64,000 bases of DNA. It comes from Hydractinia symbiolongicarpus (lineage: Eukaryota; Cnidaria; Hydrozoa; Anthoathecata; Hydractiniidae). The stretch covers positions 23,649,501 to 23,713,500 of the forward strand of contig NC_079878.1 of NCBI RefSeq assembly GCF_029227915.1, written 5' to 3'. The notes beneath the pieces were generated by a model. That model saw only the letters and a program-made list of their open reading frames with translations, did not search any database and was not told the origin of the DNA. The position numbers were made by a program, and so were the translations under genes. Every line of letters starts with the position of its first letter. Positions within the stretch are counted from its first letter, which is position 1. Positions 22,801-31,526 of the stretch are shown here, in pieces.

Positions 22801-25265
22801 TGTTAGCAGGCGCATAAAAACGCACGAAATACCGATTTGAAAGTATGTGCGACCTCTGTTAAGTCGTGGATTTTTCCACGGGCTAACGACTAGTCTGGAT
22901 ATTACCCATATTTTGTCTGTCTCTGCGCAAAATGGTACCACAGTTGCGAAGTGCTGTAAGATTTCGTCACTTTTGTGCAATTTTGCAATTTCTTGTTTAT
23001 GCCTTACTATCTCAATTTCTTTGCATGAAATGTAAAAAACTACGACTTTAGACTTTCATTTTTATGTAAGTATTCTTGTACATATTTCATCAGACAGAAT
23101 TTCCGTTGGATAAAATTCTTCGCCGAACAAAAATTAAATCAACCAAGAATTATTTCGACCCTTCTGTTCAACATTTTTTCTTCAATATGATAAACAAGTA
23201 GCGAATGAGATTTTAGAGCAAATGTTTTTTGTTCTCTTAGGTCGTTCATGTTATAACTGCCCCCTGGTGGTGCAAAAAACTATATACAACTATATATACT
23301 ATATATACTACAACTATATATACAACTGAAATAATTAAGAAAAGTGAATAGGCGCGTGGAAGTTGTACATTTTGATTTTCCACTTGTAAGCAGAAGTGAT
23401 TTCCCTGCTTGATTTACATTTCCGAAATTTCCTTGCTTGTAGGGAAGGAGAAAATATTTCTAGTTAAATGGTGGAACTAATTGCGCGTAATAAATTGTTA
23501 TATTAACTTTTAGTAAAGGAGATTTTATATTCTAGGGAAAGATATGTAATTTTTTTTTGCTTGAGGGGGAAGAAGCTGCAACTGGTGGACGACTTTGGTT
23601 GGAGGACCAAGTAAGAGGGGGGTTGATGGAGGTGGTTGAGGACACTGTGCATAAGTGCGCAATGGAAGCTGTCTTCTGTGAATCAATTCTAAATATGACT
23701 GTCAGGCTTGACTGCGAAAACAGAGTGCACTTGTTGTTGTTTCTAATGAAAAATTTTTTTGCAGATATATTTGAAAACAATGGCCTGCAAACGCTGGTCG
23801 TTTGATAAATACCAAAGCTATCCTATTGGACGCGTGTTGAACTTCCTCCCGTTAAAAAATGTTTCGTCCGGCCTTATGATTAATTTGACGCATGGATATC
23901 AATGTTGGCACAAACCAACCAGTCAGCACGTTGCTGCATCTACCAGCATCATTATGTTGTGTGATCCAAACGCAGGGGTTGGTAAACCAGAAGCTCGAAG
24001 CAATGACACATGTATGTAAAACTTTTTTAATGTTATTGTCATCGTTGTTTTTGTTGTTGTCGTTGCCGTTATCGGTTTGGTTTTCGTTGTCGTCGTGGTT
24101 GTGGTTATCGTCTCTGTGGTTTGTTGTTGTTATCGCTGTCGTTATCGTCGTCGTGGTTGTCATTGTCGTAGTTTTTGTTGTCGTGTCGTAGTCGTCGTCG
24201 TGGTTATCGTTGTAATTTTCGTAATAGTGCACGTTGTTGTTGTCGTTTTTGCCGTCTCACTCCTTGTTTTCTTTGTTGTTGGTTTCGTTTACGTCGTTGT
24301 CCTTGTGCTTGTCTTAGTCATCGTAACTGTCGTATTTGTTGTTGTTTGCGTTGTCGCTATCCTGACTGTCATGATCGTTGTTGATGTCCCTCCTGTCCCT
24401 ACCCAACTTTATTAACATCTCCTTTTAGCTATTGATAAATATTGCCATTACGAATTACTTTGGCGAACAGTATACGCATGTCCGTTATGTCGCGACAAAG
24501 ATTATTCCAAAGTATATTCCAAATGCATCCATGGTAAACGATATGTCACAAACTCGCGGTTAACAGGTTGTCGGTTAAATGATAATTATAAGAATTTAAT
24601 GGTGGAAATTCAAAACTGCTCAACAGATGATCAAGAGGTAGAAAAATGATTTAATTCTTTCATGTTTTGTTTTACTCAGTAGGAGTATTTCGTGCTATGC
24701 AGGAATGTCAAACCTTCTGTGCTCGACAGCTCGAATATCTGTGCCGTCACTTTTGATCGTTAAAAAGAATTGTGTCCTGCACGAGATAATGTTATCAAGC
24801 TGAAGAAAACCTTCTAATCTGTTATAAAACACAAAACTCCTTCATTGTAGTTATTCAATATTGTACGTTATAGCCAATCATATTTAGTTTCTATTTAGTT
24901 TCTATTGACAATCCTCGTATTAACGCTAATAATATAAATCTAGTTTTGCCTTGCCCAACCCGAACTAAGTTTGCAGGGAGTTACACCAGAGAATCTGGTT
25001 CAGATAGATATTGCTATTTGGTGCGTTGATGTATTTTAAATGTTTACGCTTTGTTCTGTTTTCAATACAGTCCGGTTCGAGCAACAATAAAAGGCTCGTG
25101 ATTGTGCTGATCGTATTGGCTTTGATTATTGCCATCCTTATCGTGTTTGTCGTCTACTATGCGAGGAGGAATCGATATCTACGCGACACCATATTTCTAC
25201 CAGGAAAATCGTTCTCTAAAGTGCAGGACGATGAAGACGAACTCGTCGATAATATGCATATGTAG
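4893..25265 (+). CDS. ELAPOR1/2: ELAPOR1/2-like transmembrane protein (EIG121/KIAA1324 family), 12 coding exons
   Basis: Orthologue of vertebrate ELAPOR1/ELAPOR2, type I membrane proteins of the trans-Golgi/endosome-lysosome system linked to autophagy and secretory-granule biology (family knowledge). Coding exons: 4893-5074, 15614-15879, 16386-16651, 17482-17568, 18099-18399, 18510-18775, 18918-19261, 20868-21099, 22433-22738, 23765-24011, 24429-24637, 25071-25265. All have GT/AG borders and compatible phases, giving 967 codons (966 aa; human ELAPOR1 is about 1013). Visible features: signal peptide 1-24 ending SAA; Cys-rich CxxC repeats of the ephrin-receptor/TNFR-like type (CIKCPPGTFSD, CVECPAGTK, CVKCPVGTYS); a region matching the family's mannose-6-phosphate-receptor-homology part, with ELLWRTVYACPLC parallel to human FLWESAAACPLC; TM about 911-931; and a 35-aa cytoplasmic tail with an acidic DDEDELVD cluster. 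The tail is shorter than the vertebrate one. Intron 1 is 10.5 kb. The exon 9 to 10 junction is the least certain. Confidence 0.93.
5280..5515 (+). repeat. tRNA-like repeat, family C, copy 1
   Basis: Contains GTAGTGTAGGGGGTTCGTCT and GATCGAATCCCGC (B-box-like), followed by CAGGCAGTATATGTTAGTGA. Upstream is TCTGTTGAGAATGAAATACG. Both blocks recur in inverse orientation at 40.48-40.68 kb. Here the ATGAAATACGG block precedes the tRNA-like block, whereas in the other copy it follows, so copy 1 may be the junction of a dimer. TCACTAACATA and TATGTTAGTGA also form a short inverted repeat around the tRNA-like part. Confidence 0.6.
5813..6078 (+). mobile_element. tRNA-derived SINE, family A, copy 1
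   Basis: The head reads like a tRNA: GGCGCCGTAGATTAGTGGTTA (A box) and GGGGTTCGATTCC (B box) about 30 bp apart, closing with GACGGCGA that can pair with the start. The body continues GTGAATGTTACCATAGCCC, GGGAAATTGGGGAGATGGC, GGAGTTGTCTAGTAGAGC and ends near AGGACTCTCCATCTAAG. A second copy at 44.1 kb shares the body. No ORF; would depend on a LINE for mobility. Confidence 0.85.
6106..6472 (+). repeat. Inverted-repeat element with an internal TAGGTATA microsatellite
   Basis: Arms of about 40 bp, 6107-6146 and 6431-6471, are near-perfect reverse complements; the core is GATATTTGTGAGGCTAGCCA. Between them lie about 170 bp of GGTATA/CGTATA repeats (6160-6330) and about 100 bp of AT-rich sequence. 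It looks like a MITE or foldback element. No clear target duplication. Confidence 0.65.
8424..9529. mobile_element. hAT-like non-autonomous DNA transposon with 5-bp target duplication
   Basis: Terminal inverted repeats CAGGCTTCTCATTTTG (8429-) and CAAAATGAGAAGCCTG (-9524) bound a 1096-bp element. CCTTT stands immediately outside both ends (8424-8428 and 9525-9529). CAGG...TTCTCA termini are typical of hAT elements. Most hATs duplicate 8 bp, so the 5 bp here suggests a less common subgroup. Subterminal GTACGC/GCGTAC and ATCGCGT motifs cluster at both ends. No transposase ORF remains. It sits in intron 1 of the ELAPOR-like gene. Confidence 0.75.
12086..12765 (-). mobile_element. 3' end of a non-LTR retrotransposon (LINE reverse transcriptase C-terminus)
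   Basis: Minus-strand frame 12750-12229 encodes the post-RT region typical of abundant invertebrate LINEs: FCYLGDMLGSEGG, WKKFRELLPSL, LYEACVRSVMLYSSETWAVK, RLERNDMRMVRWMCNASL and LNWLGHLERMEEDNWVRKC. A frameshift near 12255 breaks the end, after which TWQEVIRTDL-like sequence and PTHASMENG continue in another frame. It terminates in a short (GAT)n tail at about 12091-12105, a typical LINE 3' tail. It is 5' truncated, lies in intron 1 of the ELAPOR-like gene in antisense, and is inactive. Confidence 0.9.
13505..13584 (+). repeat. Source copy of an 80-bp segment also found at 16101
   Basis: Contains intron sequence (GTGTAGTTCCCCTTTAATAT onward) plus the first 19 bp of the TIR element that begins at 13566. 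It appears identical to 16101-16180 over all 80 bp. Confidence 0.8.
13566..14871. mobile_element. TIR element with repeated ACCCGCA subterminal motifs (about 1.3 kb)
   Basis: The left end TACCATATTTTCCGGTATAT and the right end, read on the minus strand, TACTGTATTTTCCAGTATAT match as inverted repeats. Both continue into AACCCGC. The left subterminal region repeats TATAACCCGCA about five times (13585-13730) and the right one several times (14785-14850). No convincing transposase survives. The superfamily is not assigned. Lies in intron 1 of the ELAPOR-like gene. Confidence 0.65.
16018..16267 (+). repeat. 83-bp direct repeat flanking a copied 80-bp patch
   Basis: GTTTGAATGTTTGTCTGTAA... at 16018-16100 recurs at 16181-16263. 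Between the two copies sits the 80-bp segment found at 13505-13584, including a transposon terminus. A 4-bp GTGT follows both repeats. The whole block is in intron 2 of the ELAPOR-like gene, 119 bp before exon 3. Confidence 0.85.
20512..20817 (-). mobile_element. tRNA-derived SINE, family B, full-length copy
   Basis: Minus strand: GATTAGTGGTAGAGCATTCG (A box), CTTCCAGTGCGGGAGG (anticodon-arm-like), GTGGGTTCAAACCC (B box). The body contains GTTGTCCAGTTGAGCGATTG and ACCCCCTTCGCAAGACCC, and the end is TAGCAGTACCAATAGGAACT, AGAGGCTATCGTGGGTAAA and an (AAT)n tail. It ends only about 50 bp before exon 8 (20868) of the ELAPOR-like gene, in antisense. Confidence 0.85.
21432..21555 (+). mobile_element. 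Helitron-like short element (124 bp)
   Basis: Begins TCTCTTTAATAATAGCCG right after an A, carries GTCTGTCTGTC and GGAAACACGAAATGC, and ends CCCGTGGAATTTTCCACGGG, TTAACGG, CTAG, then T. It is the cleanest plus-strand copy, located in intron 8 of the ELAPOR-like gene. Confidence 0.75.
21556..21693 (+). mobile_element. Helitron-like element, second tandem unit with altered 3' end
   Basis: Starts TCTATATTATAATACCCG exactly where the previous copy ends. It carries the GTCTGTCTGTC module and ends in a CCCGTGG...CCACGGG hairpin followed by CTAT instead of CTAG. The middle (GTAGCTTAGCTGCG) differs from the other type but recurs at 58.88 kb, so at least two subfamilies exist. Confidence 0.6.
21742..21846 (+). 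mobile_element. Helitron-like element, third unit, diverged
   Basis: Begins TCTCTTTATTTGTGCCCG after an A, contains ACGGAAACACGAAATGC and AAACGGGCGAACTCGTGG, and ends with a weakened hairpin followed by CTAA, another CTRR form. The next base is A rather than T. Confidence 0.5.
22040..22090 (+). mobile_element. Helitron-like 3' end remnant
   Basis: GACAGACAGG followed by GTGGGATTTTCCACAGG, TGTCGA and CTAA: a decayed 3' hairpin and terminus of the family, without the 5' half. Confidence 0.4.
22800..22945 (+). mobile_element. Two Helitron-like remnants joined at CTAG/T
   Basis: The first piece ends with GTGGATTTTTCCACGGG, CTAACGA and CTAG at 22890-22893. The second begins TCTGGATATTACCCATA, carries GTCTGTCTCTGCGC and is lost by about 22945. 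The same head-to-tail junction is seen at 1.84, 21.56 and 31.33 kb. Confidence 0.5.
24030..24400 (+). repeat. Degenerate GTT/GTC triplet tract
   Basis: About 350 bp made largely of GTT, GTC, GTN and TCG triplets (TTGTCGTCGTGG-type). It lies in intron 10 of the ELAPOR-like gene. Its long open frames (poly-Val forward, poly-Thr/Asn reverse) are a consequence of composition and not genes. Confidence 0.85.
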
Positions 25266-25267
25266 AG

Positions 25268-26440
25268 GTAACTAAATATTCTATCAATCTTTTGAAAGAC
25301 TTAGTTCACGTTGCTAGGGATGTCTCGTTTATTTTACAGCATACGTAAAAGCTGTTTTCCACTTCAAGAAAATTTGTCGCGGAACAGAACGGGTATGAAC
25401 AGAAAAGGTTATAAGCATTCGTATTTAAATTTTTTACACAACGTGAGTGGAAAATTATCCTTTCCGTTCCTTTTCGTTCTGGAGAGAGTAGAATCGAGTT
25501 CAACTTTTTCTTTGCGAACTGTGCAGAAAAAAACATGGAGAGTGAGTTAGCCAATCAGATTATTTTTTTCATTAGAATGCGCAGTGTGTTTTACGATCTC
25601 TATTGATATGTGCGCAATAATATGAAGTGGAAATTACTAACAGGAAATTGTCTGTTCTATTCCGTTCTGCTTTTGTCCGTTCCTTTCCGCGAAATATTTT
25701 TTCCTATTGGATTGTGATTCTTATTATGGGTTGCGAGGATGTAAAACTTGTAAGGGTGTATTTACTTTTTAAGATGTGCATGTCGAATCTTTTCATGGCA
25801 CGTCGCAATTTTTGTTTTTGTTTATTACATAGAACAATAACAAAATTTTTGTTCATCTGTTAGAAGTCCCAAACTATCTTTTTCAATATTGTCAATGATT
25901 AAATTTGACATCTGTTTCAAAAATTAGCATAATTCTTTACAGTCTGTTTTATATCAACATGCAAATTTGTTGTTTAAAGTATAATGCAAGGTTTTAGAAA
26001 GTATAAAATTTTGATGTCTGTAAAATATTAAGTGTGTCAGAAAAAAAAAGACTTGATATGGAGTGAGCATTTTCTAAGAATAAGATGTTGTTTTCTTGTT
26101 TCCATACTAAACGGGTTTTTTTTGGACTTTTTTTGCAGAGTTGCAGATTCATGTCGGCAAGGTGTATTGTTGTGATGTGACGACGAAATGTAAATATTAG
26201 TTAAAACATGGAGATGAAAACCATTATAAAGCCAGAAGGGTAGCTATTAAGTTGTTCATTTTGTAAAAAACTTGGGTTACATTATATTCTTGCTCGGTTA
26301 GTTTTCGCAGAGACGTTTTTAAACGCCATTTTTACATTGTTTCATCATAACAATAATGAGAAAGCCGTTTACATATAACTTTCTGTTGTGGTTTACCATA
26401 TTTAACTTGTAAATTTTCAATAAAGAACAAATCATATACT
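25268..26440 (+). other. 3'UTR of the ELAPOR-like gene with a probable UTR intron and poly(A) signal
   Basis: Two nucleotides after the TAG stop lies a donor-like AG/GTAACT (intron from 25268). At 26138 a long T tract ends in TTTTGCAG, a good acceptor. AATAAA stands at 26419-26424, so cleavage is expected near 26440. If the intron is used, the stop codon sits almost at the end of its exon, which is within the usual distance tolerated by nonsense-mediated decay. If it is not used, the 3'UTR is about 1.2 kb. Inferred from splice signals only. Confidence 0.55.
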
Positions 26441-28062
26441 GTCTAGAATCTTGATTTGATAATTGTTAACTTATAAAAGGGTACCATGATATATTATTAC
26501 CTTCTTATCATATGTGTCCGGTATCCACATTCATTGTTCCATTAGACAAAAATAATTTACTTTTATATTAGTTTTTACGGTCAGCCTGTACATTTATTTA
26601 CTACTGAAATATTCGTGTTGATCACCCTCTAATCTCCGCCCTTTAATCACCGCCTTTTAATTACTGCCCTTTAGATACCGCCCTTTATCTACCGCCCTCT
26701 AATTATCGCCCTCTAATTACAACTCTGTGATACTAACCATGATTTTTTTTTATGTAAGTTTAAAATATTTATGTCTATTCTGAATATTTGGATTTATTTT
26801 GTAAGAACTTTAACAGGATAAAAAGTCTTTTAATTTTTGTCAAAATAGAATTCAAATAACTTTAATACATGGCTTAAATCTATACTTTTTAAACTTTTGC
26901 TCATTTTTCTTTGGTATGCATTGTATTAAGACATCTAAGTCATATATTTAAACTACAATCAAACTTGGACAATCAATGCGACGATTTGCACGAACTGGCG
27001 TTTCGTCAAAGACTCCAATAATCTATGCGAATGCCCGCTTTTAGTTTTTGTGTATATTAAATGTTATGTAACGCATAATCATACGGTTTTGATTTTAAAG
27101 TAATGTAGTTAATTGTGTCAGTTAAAAAGAGAATGATGAAGTAAAATAGGGACTGTTGAGCTTTGAATTGTTTTAAGGATCGGGTAATACAACACCAATT
27201 CGCAGTCTAATTAACCTTGTCATTCTCCTTTAAATTGTTTATGCTTTTATGTACTTTTTATCAAGTTATATATTTAATCAGATTTTAAATGCTTTAAATG
27301 ATTTCACTTGATTTGTAGCGAAATATTATCCAAACTTCTCTGTAAATAAATATACCAACGAGAAAACCAATAATGTTTGCTTATTTACATGTGAGGTTTG
27401 TGTTAGTGATTTTGTACTGTTACTATTTTCCTCTTTCCAACAAGCATAAAAATACATAACGACTTATTTAAAGGCACTGAACAATGTTGTGGGCTGTTTT
27501 TTTTGGAGTTCTATTTTTTTAAGTATTATTTTGCATATTTTAATGATAACACTTCAAATATAGCTGGTCACAATGTTTCTGGAAGTAGATGAAAACCAGA
27601 TAACTTTTTTTTATAACAGACGCCAGACGAGAATAGGATATTCCAAATCGACTTTAAGTCATTTTTCTAAGGGTGAAAAAACAGGGATCAAGTGCATAGA
27701 AAGAGGTTGTAAAACTTTCTCACCAAATTAGAAAAAACAAGTTAATGTTGTGTTGAACGAAGTAACTTGAAATAATCTTTAAACATGCTAGTCTTGCAAA
27801 AATGAAATTTTGTTCTATTTTTTCTTCTTTTTGACACATTATCCAAATTGCATATTGGTTTTAATTTTAGGATGAACTTTTCGCTGTATTCTACTTGTTA
27901 GCTTCATAAAGCATAACTTTCTTTGATGCTGTAAATACCAACCTATTAGTAAACGCGCACACTTCTCTGTTGGTAAAAATTTGTTGTCGTGTAGTTATTT
28001 TTTTGCTGTGATTATAGTGTCTTAGAAATACTGATAGGAATATAATATAAAAAGCTACAATC
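26441..28062. other. Intergenic region between the ELAPOR-like and GPI-type genes
   Basis: A+T-rich with the 14-bp tandem repeat at 26.64 kb. The promoter and 5'UTR of the GPI-type gene presumably lie in the last few hundred bases. No further genes seen. Confidence 0.5.
26635..26725 (+). repeat. 14-bp tandem repeat, TAATTACCGCCCTC type
   Basis: About seven imperfect units (CTCTAATCTCCGCC, CTTTAATCACCGCC, CTTTAGATACCGCC and so on). A related GAGGGCGGCG/GAGGGTAGCG series stands at 37185-37245, on the opposite strand sense. Confidence 0.75.
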
Positions 28063-30950
28063 ATGCAGAAACTGAGTGCATTTTTGGTTGTACTATCAAT
28101 ACAATTGTCACTTGCTGATTGGGAAGAAAGTTTGTATGGTGTGAACATCACTCTCAAGCAAACGTCAGGAAGCCTCCGCATAACAAATGGTATAAATAAT
28201 CTCCGCATAAATTTTAAGGAAATGATCGAGCTAAACGAAGCAGGTAGGCCTATGGATACGTCAAATGGTGTCGAGCGCAATTTCAGAGGATTTGAGCTAC
28301 AAAGATTTGATTCGTCGGCGACAGAGTACATAGATGTAATTGGAACGCCAATAAACATTACAGCTGCAAGGTAAATATTGTTCTCTTTGTAAGATTCCTC
28401 TATAAGATTCGCTAAAGCACACCTGGAATATTTTCATTTTTTAGAAGTCTGTTAACCAGTTCTTTATAAACACCAGTTTGTTGAAACCAACGTCTAAACA
28501 AACCTTCAACCACAGTTTTTCACTTCTAGATTTTTATGGTTTTGTTTTTTGAATAAATTAAATCTTAAATTTCTCGGTAAATCCAGGGGAGTTGTCAGTA
28601 GGGCAAGTGCGGACTACCCAACCTCTTCCTTAAGATATCAACCACGAAAAATGTCCACTTCAGACTAAAATAGGTTGTTTGATACACAATTCATTGATAT
28701 ATTTCCGTTTGTTTTTTTAAGGCAAATTCACAGTGTAGTTCTAAAATTTATAGTGCCAGCTTTGCCACGACTCCTCAAAATTCCTCTGAAAGTATATTTT
28801 ATTATTTTATTACTAGAATATTTTACTTATTCTTTTTTCTCCTCAATTCTCAATTTTAATTTTACAACCTGTCGCATGTTTTTATTTTCAACTTGCGTCG
28901 AAAAGCGAACACGGGTACGGCAGTAATTTTTTCTTTACTCATGGCATCATCACCTTATTCTCAAATATTCCTCAACTTGTTTTATGATGTCTGTTTAGAG
29001 AAGATGACCGTATTTTCATACCAATTAGGTAACGGAACAGTGAAAAAGATACTTTATTTAAAATTTGATGACGTCAGCAAAAATTTTAGCCCTTATATTT
29101 CTTTACTTAGTGGTCAAAAGCACACGATCGTATACATTATCCTAATCAGAAGTAAAAGTCAAATAAAAGTCAAATAAATTTTTGTGTATGGACGGATCAT
29201 TGATTACGTCATCAAAATTGAAATAACGGATTCTTTTAATTTTTATTGTTCTTCTGTATAGATGAATTTCTCCACGGGCTTTATCGACTCATATGAAAAT
29301 ACAGGTCGGAAATTTTCATGCAAAGTCCTGAGACCTCCTCAAGTTTGATTCTAAAAAGATAGGGAACCCTTTAGTATTTTAGCTAAGTTCGGATCAGTGG
29401 GTACTAACCCTAGCGCGGTCGATGTAGTTACTTAATACGAATAAAAAAAGAAAGGATCCATCCATTTAAAATCTTGCTCTACATGTAAGAATCTGTGGCT
29501 ACATCTCTAAAATTCCTCCGTTGTTACAAAAAAATTAGATTTTATTCTAACTGCTGAATTCTCTCTCATGCTACTCTATTAGTACGCTCGCTTTTTTTAT
29601 AAATTTATGTCACACCAAAAAATACCCCACTATGAAATTAAGAATCAAATAAAAAGTTTTAGAAGAGCTTGAACTTTACAACTGTTTGTGGAATCCGTTG
29701 GTGACTCCATGTTATATGTTGTGTATCCCCTTTTTGCACATGTAGGGCGAATTTCAGTACGACTTTGGTTGGTCCTGCTGCTAAGTTAACGCTTCATATT
29801 TCTGTACTGGACAACGAAACCTTAATACCGGATGGTGATTTGAACAATACGTTTGTTGTTCATCATGGTACCGTAAAGTTTGGCTTTACCATTAGTGACT
29901 GGCCGTTCTGCGGTGTGCATAAACTACCGTGTAACAATGGGGAAATTGGAAAGTATCTCGATGTGACGGTTGCACTAAACAGTTGGAATGTTGAAGCCAG
30001 TCGTTTTGGTTTCGATAGGTCGAGAGGTGCATCAGGTTTTAAAGCTGAAACGTATGATTATGGTGGAGCTGATGTAACATTCTCACACATGGTGAGTATA
30101 CAGATGACAGGGAAGGGGTGCATTGTGTCCTTTCCCTGAAACTTATGAGGGCTAAGTTTCTCGAGGTCCTAGAGATCTGCAATTGCGATTCCTACCTTAG
30201 GTGATTAGGTATTGTCAAGGGGGGGTCTATATGGCCATGGCAGCAAATGCTAATAATGATGAGCAGAATCTAAGAGACCATTTATATGAGATTGAAAGTT
30301 TTTTTTATAAAACCGTATGGGAATTGTATAGGGCTCAGTCTTTTGTGTTTGTGACTTTAAAGCATTCCGGGTAATTTGTTTGCATTGAAATCTCGCACCG
30401 GTTTGAAATGTCATTTCTCCTGCGTTTCACTTTACCTGAAGTGACGAAATTCGTGCAAACATTCCTACATCGTGTGTCGAAGGGAGGCAACAGGTTTGAG
30501 TCCACTTCGGGTCACATGTAAATGGCTTCTAAGTGACGGTTCGTTTAGATAGCCCAAGTAACAGCCTTCGTGGTTATCATTCATGGAATTTAGCAAAAAC
30601 AACCTTTTCTCCGATGTTAAGATTGCATAAGCGCGTTTTAAAGACACTAGACTGATGTTTCTTGTACTATCTGTTTTTTGTAAAATTCTGTGTTTGTTTA
30701 TTTTCAATCACAGTACTTAAAGAACAATTCCTGGCATTTCTTACCGACGGGCTATCCGAAAATTACTACGAAAGACAACGAAAACGTGGCAGTTATTCGG
30801 TTTCCGGTGTTTCAGATGCCAGTCTATTACGAATCCACTGTAAACATCAGGAGGATGAACCTGACAAGCTCTTCATCAGTAGTAGTTACCAGTCCCTCGT
30901 CTTTATTTCTTTTTATGATGTGGAACGCATGTGTAATTTTACTCATGTGA
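28063..30950 (+). CDS. Secreted, probably GPI-anchored glycoprotein of unknown family, 3 exons, 296 aa
   Basis: Exons 28063-28370, 29746-30091 and 30714-30950 join with GT/AG borders and phases 2 and 0 to give 297 codons including TGA. Residues 1-18 form a clear signal peptide ending SLA before DWEE. The last 15 residues are hydrophobic (LFLFMMWNACVILLM) with no basic tail after them. They follow a small-residue run (TSSSS...TSPSS), which is the layout of a GPI-attachment signal. At least six N-glycosylation sequons are visible (for example NIT, NFS, NET, NNT, NNS, NLT). The middle exon holds the best-ordered part, with VKFGFTISDWPFCG and a second Cys in LPCNNGE, suggesting a disulphide-bonded beta-rich extracellular domain. 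I do not recognise the family. The gene starts about 1.6 kb downstream of the ELAPOR-like poly(A) signal on the same strand. A single-pass TM protein without a cytoplasmic tail is the main alternative to a GPI anchor. Confidence 0.8.
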
Positions 30951-30968
30951 GAGTTATTTGTCCATAGT

Positions 30969-31040
30969 CAGTTGTCACGTGTAGTCACGTGTTTTCATGT
31001 GTAGTCACGTGTTGTTATGTGTAGTCCCGTGTAGTAGGTT
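30969..31040 (+). repeat. GTGTAGTCACGT short tandem repeat
   Basis: GTCACGTGTAGTCACGTGTT and then ATGTGTAGTCACGTG, TATGTGTAGTCCCGTG: about four imperfect 12-17-bp units just after the stop of the GPI-type gene, hence in its 3'UTR. Each contains CACGTG or a variant. Confidence 0.6.
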
Positions 31041-31165
31041 CTTACTGCGCTGGGCGTGGCACAATGCTGCTGCAGTTTTAATTTGTGAATCGATAGACTT
31101 TTGTAGAACGTCTGCTGTCTTCGCGTCCCTTTTTATTTGAGGTCTAATTTTGCTTTTATATAAGA

Positions 31166-31334
31166 CTAGCGTTGCCTGTGGAAAAATCCACGGGTTCGCC
31201 CGTCCTTTATATTTACCCTTCGCAAAGTGGATAAAAATATATCGCATTTAATATTCGTGTTTCCGTAACATGATTTTCTAACTCAGCGGGGGGTCCGCGC
31301 AGAGACAGACAGACGACGGCTATTATTAGAGAGA
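31166..31334 (-). mobile_element. Helitron-like element, first of a tandem pair
   Basis: Minus strand from TCTCTCTAATAATAGCCG to a hairpin (CCCGTGGATTTTTCCACAGG), GCAACG and CTAG at 31169-31166, then T. Nearly the same internal sequence as the 1841-2017 copy, including the GGACCCCCCGCTGAG block. Lies just downstream of the GPI-type gene. Confidence 0.75.
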
Positions 31335-31526
31335 CTAGTCGTTATCCCGTGGAAAAATCCACGGTGTCGCCCGTCGCGTTCGCTCGTCCTTTAAATTTTC
31401 CCGTCGAAACAAAGTGGATAAAAATACATCGCATTTGATATTCGTGTGTATTTTAAAAATTTCGTGTTTCTGTTACGGGAAACCGCTTTCGCAGACACAG
31501 ACAGACGACGGCTATTATTATAGAGA
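31335..31526 (-). mobile_element. Helitron-like element, second of a tandem pair (192 bp)
   Basis: Minus strand from TCTCTATAATAATAGCCG (preceded by A) to a CCGTGGATTTTTCCACGG hairpin, then GATAACGACTAG, then T. It carries a small internal duplication around the TTCGTGT block, making it the longest copy. Confidence 0.75.

Noticed and set aside
23532-23805. Possible extra ELAPOR exon (LEGEEAATGGRLW frame)
   Set aside because: It overlaps exon 10 in another frame, has no matching acceptor/donor phase, and exon 9 to exon 10 already joins in phase.
23852-24415. Overlapping long frames of poly-Val, poly-Cys/Arg and poly-Thr/Asn
   Set aside because: Composition of the GTN triplet tract; it lies between exons 10 and 11, which join correctly without it.
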